64,000 nucleotides of DNA from Erwinia sp. JUb26 (GTDB lineage: Bacteria; Pseudomonadota; Gammaproteobacteria; Enterobacterales; Enterobacteriaceae), in NCBI RefSeq assembly GCF_003751505.1, contig NZ_RJVB01000008.1:186001-250000 (forward strand), read 5' to 3'. A program made the position numbers and the translations under genes. The notes beneath the pieces were generated by a model that saw only the letters and a list, made by a program, of their open reading frames with translations, did not search any database and was not told the DNA's origin. This document shows, one piece after another, positions 1 to 7,552 of the stretch; position 1 is the stretch's first letter; each line of letters starts with the position of its first letter.

Positions 1-419
1 CCAACATCGCCCGCGATATCGTTGAAGATGCACAGGCGGGGCGCTGCTATCTGCCCGCGCAGTGGCTGGCTGAGGAAGGTATTCCCGCAGAGCGGATAGC
101 CGATCCGGCCTGGCGCGAAAAGCTGGCGCGACTGGCGAAGCGGCTGGTGGCGGCCGCGGAACCGTATTACGCCTCCGCCCGCGCGGGGCTACCGGGTTTG
201 CCGCTGCGCAGCGCATGGGCGATTGCCTCGGCGCACGGCGTTTATCGTGAAATTGGCGTGAAGGTGAGCGCGGCCGGCCCCCGCGCCTGGGATAGCCGTC
301 AGGGGACAAGTCGCATGGAAAAGGTCGGTCTACTGGCAAAGGGCGCGACGCAGGCGCTTAGTTCTCGCCTCGTGAAGCCGACGCCTCGCGCGATCCATCT
401 GTGGCAGCGTCCCCGCTAG
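1..419 (+). CDS. crtB: Phytoene synthase CrtB, C-terminal part
   Basis: The reading frame is already open at the window's left edge (codons in phase from base 3) and ends with TAG at 417-419, so only the last ~138 residues are present. They match the C-terminal end of bacterial phytoene synthases, including the LPLRSAWAIASAHGVYREIG stretch. The enzyme condenses two geranylgeranyl diphosphates to phytoene, the first committed step of carotenoid synthesis. It converges on crtZ and overlaps it by 62 bp. The rest of the cluster (crtE, X, Y, I in relatives) should lie to the left, outside the window. Confidence 0.9.
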   Translation, partial: NIARDIVEDAQAGRCYLPAQWLAEEGIPAERIADPAWREKLARLAKRLVAAAEPYYASARAGLPGLPLRSAWAIASAHGVYREIGVKVSAAGPRAWDSRQGTSRMEKVGLLAKGATQALSSRLVKPTPRAIHLWQRPR

Positions 420-927
420 CCTGTTTTTCTTTATCGTTGTTGGCGCTATCGGCGTGTGTCTGCTGGTTGCGGCTGCGCAGTGTCGCCTGCAGCTTTGCTA
501 CAGGCGGCGCATAAAGGAAGCCGAACGACACGCAGTCTTCTTTACCCCGCACCGCATGATGCAGCCGATGGGCCAGATACAGGCGTTTTAAATACCCCTT
601 ACGTGGAATATAGCGAAACGGCCAGCGCTGGTGGACCAGGCCGTCGTGGACGATAAAGTAGAGCAGGCCGTACAGCGTCATGCCCGCGCCAATCCACTGT
701 AGTGGCCAGACGCCGGACGCGCCGAAGGCGATCAGCGCGATGGCCAGCGCGGCAAAGACCACGGCATACAGGTCATTCACTTCGAATCTGCCGCTGTGTG
801 GTTCATGGTGTGAAAGGTGCCAGCCCCATCCCCAGCCGTGCATGATGTATTTGTGCGTCAGCGCGGCAATCATTTCCATCGCGGCGACGGTCGCCAGGAC
901 AATCAGGGTGTTCCACAGCACGAGCAT
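358..927 (-). CDS. crtZ: Beta-carotene hydroxylase CrtZ
   Basis: A 189-residue integral-membrane di-iron hydroxylase that adds 3/3'-hydroxyls to beta-carotene, giving cryptoxanthin and zeaxanthin. The four histidine motifs of the fatty-acid-hydroxylase superfamily are visible: HKYIMH, HLSHH, HDGLVH and HRLHH. The last ~35 residues are a polar, low-complexity tail (rich in S, A, D, K), longer than in the usual ~175-residue enzyme. The bases encoding its end also encode the end of crtB on the other strand. Transcription would enter from the repeat-rich region to the right (element at 1197-1388). Confidence 0.93.
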   Translation of the reverse strand: MLVLWNTLIVLATVAAMEMIAALTHKYIMHGWGWGWHLSHHEPHSGRFEVNDLYAVVFAALAIALIAFGASGVWPLQWIGAGMTLYGLLYFIVHDGLVHQRWPFRYIPRKGYLKRLYLAHRLHHAVRGKEDCVSFGFLYAPPVAKLQATLRSRNQQTHADSANNDKEKQASGDAATDGSREASASRGEN

Positions 928-1092
928 TTGTATTCCTTGTTGTCCAGGGGAAGAGGGTGTGCGATTTGGGTGATTGATGAGTATAGCAATCGGGGGAAGA
1001 GCTGCCGGGCTGGGGGATGAATTCAGCGGATTGGCGGCGGGATTGGCTGCTGTGTAGACGTCGTGAGTTACTGCGGGATTGGCGATCGTGGC

Positions 1093-1196
1093 ACGTCCTC
1101 TGCGGCCACCGGGCGGTCCTCACGCCACTTTGCGGTACCTTCGGTTTCGACTGTGGGTCTTTCGGCCTGGCTGGCGGTGGGATTGGCGATCGGGGC
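1093..1196 (-). repeat. Truncated tandem copy of the left end of the 1197 element
   Basis: The 22 bp arm at 1093-1114 and the following ~80 bp recur in the same order from 1197, a direct repeat with a period of 104 bp. Only one end of the element is present in this copy, pointing to partial tandem duplication. Confidence 0.85.
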
Positions 1197-1388
1197 ACGT
1201 CCTCTGCGGCCACCGGGCGGTCCTCACGTCGCTGCGCGATGCCTTCGGTTTCGACTACGGGTCTTTCGGACCGGCGCAGAGCGGGCGTCCTGCCCGCGCT
1301 GCGCCTGAGCCCAGCATCCATGCTGGTCTCTCCGGCCCCGCAGCCTGCACCTCAGCGCTGCGGATTGCCCGGTGGCCGCAGAGGACGT
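1197..1388 (-). repeat. Dispersed GGA-loop hairpin element, copy 1
   Basis: This 192 bp element is bounded by perfect 22 bp inverted arms (1197-1218 and 1367-1388; core ACGTCCTCTGCGGCCACC). Read on the minus strand it holds two internal hairpins: 1274-1286 with 1292-1304, loop AGGAC; and 1307-1315 with 1322-1330, loop AUGGAU. It shares the conserved inner sequence of the family (around CAATCCGCAGCGCTGA) with the elements at 1681, 7553, 36176, 58151 and 58546. It lies upstream of crtZ in the sense direction. Confidence 0.85.
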
Positions 1389-1588
1389 ACCCCTTTTGGC
1401 TAACTGCTCGCTGTTTTAAGAACGTAGTTCAGCGTTGAGTGCTCAAAACCGGCTGTATTGCTCAAGACTGCTCTCAGGTTGTTATCCTGGACCTTCAGCT
1501 AGCGACGGCAGTTCACAAAATGGGTTTGTCATGAACTGCACTTAAGCAAAACGATCGCAGGAATGGTGATATTTCTGGCCTTCAGCAG

Positions 1589-1646
1589 GCTGGTTGTGTC
1601 CCGGACGGGAAATCCACGGCACAGAACGGAAAGAAGTAAGACCTGA
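1589..1646 (+). repeat. Decayed left end of the dispersed element
   Basis: The stretch aligns with the first ~50 bp of the element at 1681 (arm plus the AATCC and GAACGGA parts) with many substitutions. No right end follows. Confidence 0.6.
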
Positions 1647-1680
1647 TTGGTTTTCAGGCAACGCGGAAGTCAGAAAGCAG

Positions 1681-1871
1681 GCGGGTTGTGCCCCCGAGCG
1701 GGCAATCCGCAGCGCTGAACGGAGAGAGGAAGCCAGGATTCGCCCACAGGGAAGTGGGCGAAAGGCCCAGCCGCGCAGGACGCGCGTCTGGGACGGTCCG
1801 TCCGGCTGACGAGCAAAGTGAGGGAACCGCGCAGCGGCGCGAGGACCGCCCGACCGGGGGCACAACCCGCC
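1681..1871 (+). repeat. Dispersed GGA-loop hairpin element, copy 2
   Basis: About 190 bp with inverted arms GCGGGTTGTGCCCCCG at both ends. Hairpin 1 pairs 1739-1747 with 1754-1762 (nine perfect pairs, loop AGGGAA). Hairpin 2 pairs 1766-1776 with 1782-1792 (ten of eleven pairs, loop AGGAC). The right part carries the conserved GGCTGACGAGC and GCGCGAGGACCGCC blocks. The ~30 bp left flank (1651-1680) also recurs at 3734-3764 and, diverged, before 7553, so the mobile or copied unit may extend beyond the arms. Confidence 0.88.
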
Positions 1872-1903
1872 ATCGCTAGGTCCAGACTTTGCTAACATCC
1901 GCC

Positions 1904-1981
1904 TGAGACGGTCCGTCCGGCTGACGAGCGAAGTGAGGGAACCGCAACGCGGCGCGAGGACGCCCGATCGTGGGCACAACC
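1904..1981 (+). repeat. Solitary right end of the dispersed element
   Basis: Repeats the last ~75 bp of the 1681 element, from the GACGGTCCG block to the GGGCACAACC arm, only 33 bp after that element ends. There is no matching left half. Confidence 0.8.
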
Positions 1982-2251
1982 AGCTCGTGGCAGCGCTGCG
2001 TGCCAGAGAAAATTATTATCTTTAAACATGATAGGGAATATATGGCATTGCTCATTTTTTCCAGTACAAGTCAGATTAAATACCACTGGCGATAGCTAGT
2101 ATTAATGGTTTAACTATTACGCAAAGAATCGATTCTTCAGTTTAATATTGACTGTTCGCTTATTGTTACACATTTAATAAACCAATCCGTGAATTGCATT
2201 TGATTTATATGTACTCTTTAATCCATTACATGGAATGTGAAAGGTTGATTT

Positions 2252-2698
2252 ATGGATACGGTTGAAGAATTAAATGGAACCTACTTCTATGATGGCACGT
2301 CAAATCTAAGTGCCGGTGAGTTATTCTTCTGGATTATGATTGATGAAACCTTAGACCATTTTGGTATATCAGACATTAGTGCGGTTACTGCAATATATAT
2401 GGGTTCTAATAACGTAACGGTAGCAGGAAAACTCGCAGGTGCGACACCGGGAACTTCTGTTGCGTCTGTCTATTCAAGACGATTATTCAGGGGGCGTATG
2501 ATGCCAGTAAGACTTCCAACCTGGGTGGGTTTTCCTCCTAATACCAAAAGAATAATGACTCTAAAATTAGGAACGTTCGTTGGCAGAACCATTCCCGTGT
2601 TGGGTTGGATAATACTGGCAGTTGATGTTTCTACAATTTCATTCAAAGCAGTAAATAAATATAATACCCTCGCACATCCTTCCGATCGCATATGGTAA
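2252..2698 (+). CDS. Putative membrane protein of orphan type VI module
   Basis: A 148-residue protein of unknown function. It has a moderately hydrophobic N-terminal part (GELFFWIMIDETL) and a clear hydrophobic segment near residues 110-130 (GRTIPVLGWIILAVDVSTIS). A purine-rich GAAAGG precedes the ATG. The gene is AT-rich compared with its surroundings and sits 7 bp before the DUF1493-like gene and ~380 bp before hcp, all on the same strand. I recall similar small membrane proteins near enterobacterial hcp genes, but cannot confirm this. A role in handling or resisting a secreted effector is inference. Confidence 0.6.
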   Translation: MDTVEELNGTYFYDGTSNLSAGELFFWIMIDETLDHFGISDISAVTAIYMGSNNVTVAGKLAGATPGTSVASVYSRRLFRGRMMPVRLPTWVGFPPNTKRIMTLKLGTFVGRTIPVLGWIILAVDVSTISFKAVNKYNTLAHPSDRIW

Positions 2699-2705
2699 GA
2701 GCTTA

Positions 2706-3062
2706 ATGGGTGCTTCCTGCGTTACGCAACGGCAAGTAATGGCCTGGTATGATGAAAATTGGAACAGCCGCGTTTTCCCTTTTTTAAAACGCCCGACCCT
2801 GACTTTAGAAACCAGTCTGTCAACGGGGAAATATCCCTGGGCTGATGATGATGCAATAGACATACTTGATGATTACTTCATGCGTTTTTCCGTCAAAAGA
2901 CAGAACTTCACATTTCACAGGTACTGGCCTAATGAAGAAACATTCATTCCCATCAATTTTTTACGGTCAAAAGAAAATAAATGGCAGTGGGTTGAACCAA
3001 AACCACTTACGTTAAATATGCTGGTGGAATCAGCAAAAGCTGGTCGCTGGCTTTATGATTAA
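2706..3062 (+). CDS. DUF1493-like protein
   Basis: A 118-residue acidic and aromatic protein. The stretches DAIDILDDYFMRFSV, NFTFHRYWP and the C-terminal PLTLNMLVESAKAGRWLYD resemble the DUF1493 family of enterobacterial proteins with no assigned biochemical role. The start could instead be at 2739; I keep 2706 because residues before MAWYDENWN seem to belong to the family. Its stop overlaps the first in-frame ATG of the hcp reading frame (3055), though hcp probably starts at 3076. Base composition is AT-rich like both neighbours, suggesting that the three genes arrived together. Confidence 0.6.
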   Translation: MGASCVTQRQVMAWYDENWNSRVFPFLKRPTLTLETSLSTGKYPWADDDAIDILDDYFMRFSVKRQNFTFHRYWPNEETFIPINFLRSKENKWQWVEPKPLTLNMLVESAKAGRWLYD

Positions 3063-3075
3063 AAGGAATTTGATT

Positions 3076-3561
3076 ATGGCTATACCTGCTCATCTGTGGC
3101 TACGTGATGACGGCGATACGTTGATTAAGGGTTCATCCGATGTTAACAAACGGGAAGGTAGCATAGAAATTATTGGTTTCGGCCACGGATTACATATCCC
3201 TACGGATAATAATACAGGGAAAGTAACCGGAACCCGGATTCATGCTCCAATGGTCATTGAGAAAGAGTTCGACAGTTCAACACCCTATCTCTATAAAGCG
3301 GTTGCTACCGGACAGTCACTACGAAGTGCTGAAATAAAATGGTACAGAATTAATGATGCTGGCCAGGAAGTTGAATATTTTAATATGTTCCTTGAAGGTG
3401 TGAAAGTAGTGGCCGTGACGCCGATTATGTACAATACAAAAACCGTAGAAAAATGTAACCATATGGAACGTGTAGAACTTCGTTACGAAAGGATCACCTG
3501 GAAATATAACGACGGCAACATCCAGTATAGCGATGCATGGAATGAGCGATCAACGGCATAA
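3076..3561 (+). CDS. hcp: Hcp-family type VI secretion tube protein (orphan)
   Basis: A 161-residue protein of the Hcp1 family, which forms hexameric rings that stack into the inner tube of the type VI machine and also carry effectors. Recognisable features are the N-terminal MAIPAHLWL, the glycine-rich turn GFGHGLHIPTDNNTGKVTGTR, and the conserved IEKEFDSSTPYLYKA and YERITWKYNDGNIQYSD blocks. The start at 3076 is preceded by an AAAGGAA ribosome site at ~3061-3067. Length is normal for Hcp, with no C-terminal toxin extension. No other type VI structural gene is in the window, so it must act with a machine encoded elsewhere. Confidence 0.88.
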   Translation: MAIPAHLWLRDDGDTLIKGSSDVNKREGSIEIIGFGHGLHIPTDNNTGKVTGTRIHAPMVIEKEFDSSTPYLYKAVATGQSLRSAEIKWYRINDAGQEVEYFNMFLEGVKVVAVTPIMYNTKTVEKCNHMERVELRYERITWKYNDGNIQYSDAWNERSTA

Positions 3562-3565
3562 ATAT

Positions 3566-3595
3566 ACCGACCCAAGCATAGGCTTCGGTTTTTTT
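3566..3595 (+). terminator. Intrinsic terminator after hcp
   Basis: An ACCGA/TCGGT-closed hairpin is followed by seven T residues, starting 5 bp after the hcp stop codon. Confidence 0.6.
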
Positions 3596-3733
3596 AACAT
3601 CTCAGGATGTCGTGCAAAAGATCTCGTCACATTCAGCCATCCCATCGTCGGATGTACGTCTGCGAAACATCCGTATCCTAAGTATTGCATACGACTGACG
3701 AGCGAGGCTAAACGCAGATATGGAAATCCGGTC

Positions 3734-3815
3734 ATTTTCAGGCAACGCGGAAGTCAGAAAGCAGGCGGGGGCACAACCCGCCAGCATAAGCTCCTGACTT
3801 AGCTAACATCCGCCA
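3734..3815 (+). repeat. Collapsed remnant of the dispersed element
   Basis: The same left flank as at 1651-1680 leads directly into a fused arm (3765-3782, GCGGGGGCACAACCCGCC) and then into the same right flank as copy 2 (GCTAACATCCGCC). The ~170 bp interior is missing, as if deleted between the two arms. The outer AAGTCAG and CTGACTT sequences are inverted repeats of one another. Confidence 0.75.
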
Positions 3816-3835
3816 GCGCCGTTAATCCATGCACT

Positions 3836-4600
3836 TCACACCGCCGGAGCATCCACCTCATTCAATCCCCCGTTAATACGAAAAGCCACCCGCTGCGGAT
3901 GATTGACCGAAACCAGATACTCAATTGGCTGACGCTGCCTGTCGTAAATCACCCCGCGATATACCAGCGCCGGGCTTTCCGGCTTCGCCTGCAGCAGTTG
4001 ATGTTCCTCTTCGTTCATCGCCGCAGCGCGAAGCGTTCCTTCATCGTACACATCCTGGATCTGGTAGCGTTCGGCCAGCAGGCGATACAGCGACCCGGCC
4101 TCTTCCAGCATTTCGGCGCTGAGATCCGCGACCCGCGCCCGGGGTAAATAGCTGGTTTCAAGGCAGAATGGCTGACCGTCGGCCAGCCGCAGGCGCTTGA
4201 TCATCACCACTTCGTTACCTTCTGCAATATGCAGCAGGCGCGCAATACGGGCGCTGGCGGTGGAAATATGAAAATAGATCAACTGGCTGCTGGGAACCGC
4301 GCCGTTCAGCTCGAGGATCTTCCCGATCCCCAGCGCGGGCTGTAACGGTCGCTCTATGGGCGTATCCAGTAGCCAGGTACCTTGATTACCCCGTCGCTCC
4401 AGCACTCCTTCCTCCACCAGCTCTGCCAGTAGTTTGCGCACGGTCATCCGGCTGAGGGTCAGCAGTTCGCAGAGCTCTCGTTCAGCGGGGATCTGATCGC
4501 CGCTGTTGAAATCAGGGGAATGGAGGATCTCCAGTAGCCGCTTACGCGCGTCTAGATAGCTTTTTCTGGGCTTCCTGGTCTGCTTTTCAGATGATGTCAT
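3836..4600 (-). CDS. GntR/HutC-family regulator (FrlR-like)
   Basis: A 254-residue repressor-type protein. Residues ~15-75 form the GntR winged helix-turn-helix (QIPAERELCELLTLSRMTVRKLLAELVEEGVLERR). The rest is a UTRA effector domain of the HutC subfamily. It is divergent from the sugar-amine operon at 4828, with 227 bp between them that contain repeated TGGTAT motifs likely to be its operators. By position it should sense a phosphorylated Amadori compound, as FrlR does in E. coli. That assignment is by context only. Confidence 0.8.
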   Translation of the reverse strand: MTSSEKQTRKPRKSYLDARKRLLEILHSPDFNSGDQIPAERELCELLTLSRMTVRKLLAELVEEGVLERRGNQGTWLLDTPIERPLQPALGIGKILELNGAVPSSQLIYFHISTASARIARLLHIAEGNEVVMIKRLRLADGQPFCLETSYLPRARVADLSAEMLEEAGSLYRLLAERYQIQDVYDEGTLRAAAMNEEEHQLLQAKPESPALVYRGVIYDRQRQPIEYLVSVNHPQRVAFRINGGLNEVDAPAV

Positions 4601-4705
4601 GGTCTGTTTATCTCTGATGTTAAAAATGAAACAGGTTAAATATCAATATATTGTTTTAATGAGTTAAATGCAGTTTAACGAGGCGATGGATTGGGAAAAT
4701 AATAA

Positions 4706-4807
4706 CATACCACGCCGGTTTTTTTGGTATTTAACCAGCAATAATTGTTGCTATATAAAGCACTAAAAGCGTATATCAATACTCATGGTATGTTTTTTGG
4801 TATAAAT
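4706..4807 (+). promoter_or_regulatory. Candidate GntR operators before the Amadori operon
   Basis: An inverted pair (ATACCA near 4708 and TGGTAT at ~4725) is followed by two direct copies of TGGTAT at ~4786 and ~4798. The last overlaps a TATAAAT that could serve as a -10 element. HutC-type regulators bind short inverted repeats of this kind. The real boundaries are not visible. Confidence 0.45.
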
Positions 4808-4827
4808 GCAACACCAGGGGAACAGCT

Positions 4828-5613
4828 ATGAAAATAAAAAAAACCATCGCAGTACTGGCAGCCACTTTCGCTCTGTCTGCAGGTATTAACGCAGCAACGG
4901 CAGCGGATCAGCTCCGTTTCGGCATCGATCCCACCTTCCCACCGTTTGAATCGAAAAACGCCAGCGGTCAGCTGGTGGGCTTCGATATCGATCTCGGCAA
5001 TGCTATTTGTGCAGAGATGAACGTGCAGTGTTCCTGGGTGCAGAACGGCTTTGACGGGCTGATCCCGGCACTACAGGCCAGGAAGTTCGATGCCATTCTC
5101 TCATCGTTATCGATCACCGAAGAGCGTAAAAAATCCATCGCCTTCAGCCACAAGCTTTTCAATACGCCCGCATTCCTGATCGCTGCGAAGAACAGCTCGC
5201 TGCATCCCACGGCGGAATCGCTCAAGGGCAAGCGTATAGGCGTGCAGCAGGGATCGGTTTTTGAAACCTACGCCAATCAATACTGGCGAAGTGCAGGCGT
5301 GGAAGTCATTACCTATCCGGATGCGGAATCGGTGTACGCCGATCTGATTAACGGCCGCCTTGACGGCACGCTGGATGATGCGGTGGTGATTACCGAAGCG
5401 CTGCTCAGCAAGCCTCAGGGTAAAAGCTTCACGCTTATCCAGCCGCAGGTTAAAGACGATGCGATCTTCGGTCCTGGAACCGGTATCGGTCTGCGCCTGC
5501 AGGATAAGGATCTGCTGGCCCGGTTCAATCAGGCTATCGATACCCTTCGCGCCAACGGCACATACGACCGTTTAGCGAAAAAATACTTCAATTTCAACAT
5601 CTACGGTGAGTAA
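4828..5613 (+). CDS. Periplasmic amino-acid-type ABC substrate-binding protein
   Basis: A 261-residue family 3 solute-binding protein (HisJ/ArgT type) with a clear signal peptide ending near ALSAGINAATAA. The mature part opens with LRFGIDPTFPPFESKNASGQLVGFDIDLGNAIC, the family signature. It is the first gene of the operon with the deglycase and kinase, so the ligand is probably an Amadori product such as fructosyl-lysine or another fructosyl amino acid. No permease or ATPase gene accompanies it. It must use transport subunits encoded elsewhere, as HisJ and ArgT share HisQMP. Confidence 0.85.
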   Translation: MKIKKTIAVLAATFALSAGINAATAADQLRFGIDPTFPPFESKNASGQLVGFDIDLGNAICAEMNVQCSWVQNGFDGLIPALQARKFDAILSSLSITEERKKSIAFSHKLFNTPAFLIAAKNSSLHPTAESLKGKRIGVQQGSVFETYANQYWRSAGVEVITYPDAESVYADLINGRLDGTLDDAVVITEALLSKPQGKSFTLIQPQVKDDAIFGPGTGIGLRLQDKDLLARFNQAIDTLRANGTYDRLAKKYFNFNIYGE

Positions 5614-5617
5614 TGCC

Positions 5618-6592
5618 ATGCAGACCCAAACTATTATCGCATCCCTGATGCGCAGCCATTTCCAGACGACCCCGCTGCGTCAGATTTTCCTGGTGGCCTG
5701 CGGCGGTTCGCTGGTGGATATGTATCCCTCCCACTATTTCCTTAGCGAACAGAGCGACATCCTGCGCTCGTGGATGATGACTGCCAATGAGTTCGTTTAT
5801 GCCACGCCGAAAGCACTGGGGGCATCATCACTGGTTATCGTCTGCTCGCACGGCGGTAACACGCCGGAATCGGTGGCGGCGGCGAAGCTGGCGAAAGCGC
5901 GCGGTGCGGCAACGGTGACGCTGACCCACAATGCGGAAGCGCAGCTGTTGCAGTGGGCCGACCATAACCTGCTGTATCAGTGGGGGGATGATACGCCGGT
6001 GACCGATAATCCGATGGCGCTGATCCTCAGCCTCTGTGTCGATGTGCTGCGTCAGGTGGAAGACTACGCCGGGTGGCAGGATTTTCAGCAGGGCTTCACG
6101 CAGATTGATGCGGTGATCCGTCAGGGGCGGACGAAGGTGGCCGATCGCTGTACGGATTTCGCGGAACGCTATCAGCATGATTCCCTGTTTTACGTGCTGT
6201 CCAGCGGGGCGTCTTACGGGCATGCCTATGGTTTTGCCATCTGCTCGCTGATGGAGATGCAGCGTGTTGACGCCGCCTCCATCCACAGCGGTGAGTTTTT
6301 CCACGGTCCGTTTGAAGTCACCGACAATCACGTGCCGTTTATCCTGCTGATGAACGAAGGCCGCACGCGTGAACTCGACCAGCGCGCGCTGTCGTTCCTG
6401 AACCGCTACAACGACAAAACCGTGGTGGTGGATGCCCGCGAGCTGGGTCTGAACACGCTGCCCGCGTCGGTGGTGGACTACTTTAACCCGGTACTGTTTT
6501 ACAGCATTATGTGCGACTACCGCGCGGCGCTGGCCGATATCCGCCAGCATCCGCTTTCAACCCGTCGCTATATGGGCGTAGTGGACTATTAA
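5618..6592 (+). CDS. SIS-domain fructosamine-6-phosphate deglycase, FrlB-like
   Basis: About 324 residues with sugar isomerase (SIS) folds: LVACGGSLVDMYPS and CSHGGNTPESVAAAKLA in the first half and LSSGASYGHAYG and SGEFFHGPFEV in the second. It resembles E. coli FrlB, which splits fructoselysine 6-phosphate into glucose 6-phosphate and lysine. ATG 5618 is preferred over the in-frame GTG at 5606 because GGTGAG sits seven bases upstream of the ATG. The gene follows the binding protein by four bases and precedes the PfkB kinase. The exact amine substrate (lysine, glutamine, asparagine and so on) cannot be read from the sequence. Confidence 0.8.
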   Translation: MQTQTIIASLMRSHFQTTPLRQIFLVACGGSLVDMYPSHYFLSEQSDILRSWMMTANEFVYATPKALGASSLVIVCSHGGNTPESVAAAKLAKARGAATVTLTHNAEAQLLQWADHNLLYQWGDDTPVTDNPMALILSLCVDVLRQVEDYAGWQDFQQGFTQIDAVIRQGRTKVADRCTDFAERYQHDSLFYVLSSGASYGHAYGFAICSLMEMQRVDAASIHSGEFFHGPFEVTDNHVPFILLMNEGRTRELDQRALSFLNRYNDKTVVVDARELGLNTLPASVVDYFNPVLFYSIMCDYRAALADIRQHPLSTRRYMGVVDY

Positions 6593-6604
6593 GGGCAACG
6601 TAAG

Positions 6605-7417
6605 ATGAAAGTGATTGGCGTGGGCGACAACGTTGTCGATAAATATGAACACCGCCGCGTGCGTTACCCCGGCGGCAATGCGCTGAACTTCAGTGTGTAT
6701 GCCGCGATGCTGGGAGCGGATGCCGCGTATCTGGGGATCTTTGGCGACGATGATGCGGCGGATCACGTGAATCGCGCGCTGGCCGGGCGCGGCATCGATA
6801 CGCGCTATTGTCGCCAGGTAGCGGGTGAAAATGGCTATGCGCGCCTGACTATCGAACAGGGCGAGCGGGTGTTCGTTGATTCCAATCTTGGTGGCGTGCG
6901 GCAGACGGAATCGATGGCGTTTATTCTGCAGCATCGCGACTGGCTGCAGGAATTTGGGCTAATCCACACCAGCAGCTACAGCTATATCGATGAACAGCTA
7001 CCCGAACTCGCGCATCTACCCGGCTGGCTGACCTATGATTTTTCGGACGATTTCCTGACCGAACAGGCGCTGCCGCTCTGCCGCTGGCTGGACGCGGCAT
7101 TTTTCTCCTGCGCCGATCGTTCTCTGACGGAAACCCGCGAACTGCTGTTTCTGGCGGTTGAGGCAGGCAGCCGCTATGCGATCGCCACACGCGGTGCTGA
7201 GGGTGCGCTGCTGTTTGACGGGAAAAACTGGTATCAGCAGGCACCGGAAGCGGTCACGCCGGTCGATACGCTGGGCGCGGGAGATGCGTTTATCACCGCC
7301 TTTCTGCTGAGTTTCCGCCAGCATGGAGATATCGCGGCAGCGCTGCGTGCCGGGGCACAGTTTGCGGCGAAAATCTGCCTGCTGGAAGGTGCTTTTGGTG
7401 ACGGGGAAGCTTACTGA
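6605..7417 (+). CDS. PfkB-family kinase, FrlD-like fructosamine 6-kinase
   Basis: A 270-residue ribokinase-family protein with the N-terminal GGNALNFSVYAAMLGADAAYLG motif and the C-terminal anion-hole and catalytic-base motif DTLGAGDAFITAF. It resembles FrlD, which phosphorylates fructoselysine at C6 before cleavage by FrlB. It lies 12 bp after the deglycase gene and closes the operon. A full-length dispersed repeat element (7553-7742) lies 135 bp downstream in the sense direction. Confidence 0.82.
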   Translation: MKVIGVGDNVVDKYEHRRVRYPGGNALNFSVYAAMLGADAAYLGIFGDDDAADHVNRALAGRGIDTRYCRQVAGENGYARLTIEQGERVFVDSNLGGVRQTESMAFILQHRDWLQEFGLIHTSSYSYIDEQLPELAHLPGWLTYDFSDDFLTEQALPLCRWLDAAFFSCADRSLTETRELLFLAVEAGSRYAIATRGAEGALLFDGKNWYQQAPEAVTPVDTLGAGDAFITAFLLSFRQHGDIAAALRAGAQFAAKICLLEGAFGDGEAY

Positions 7418-7552
7418 GGTTCTATCTGGCTGGCGAAGGTATCCAGTTATGAGTAGAAAGTATCCTCATCACCTCTTGCTCAAAGTGTAAAACGGTTACT
7501 TTGATGACAGCGTTATCGACCTTTAGCAGGCAACACGAAAGTCAGATAGCAG

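Larger units (their letters stand above)
928..2251. other. Gene-free, repeat-filled intergenic region
   Basis: I see no credible gene here. 1093-1196 is a truncated repeat end; 1197-1388 a full element on the minus strand; 1589-1646 a decayed left end; 1681-1871 a full element on the plus strand; 1904-1981 a lone right end. GC-rich open frames inside the elements lack start signals and codon structure and follow the repeat, so I do not call them. From about 2030 the DNA becomes AT-rich, leading into the orphan type VI module. Confidence 0.8.

Noticed and set aside
1017-1438. Several overlapping plus-strand open frames in the 1.0-1.4 kb repeat region
   Set aside because: They follow the repeated element in three frames, share sequence with other non-coding copies and lack ribosome sites.
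1681-1871. Insertion sequence or MITE of a known transposase
   Set aside because: No transposase, no clear target-site duplication, and arms differ from copy to copy. The mobile-element reading is kept only as an alternative in the findings.
2252-3561. Prophage remnant
   Set aside because: Hcp is phage-tail related, but no phage structural, lysis or integrase genes are present; a type VI module explains the genes better.
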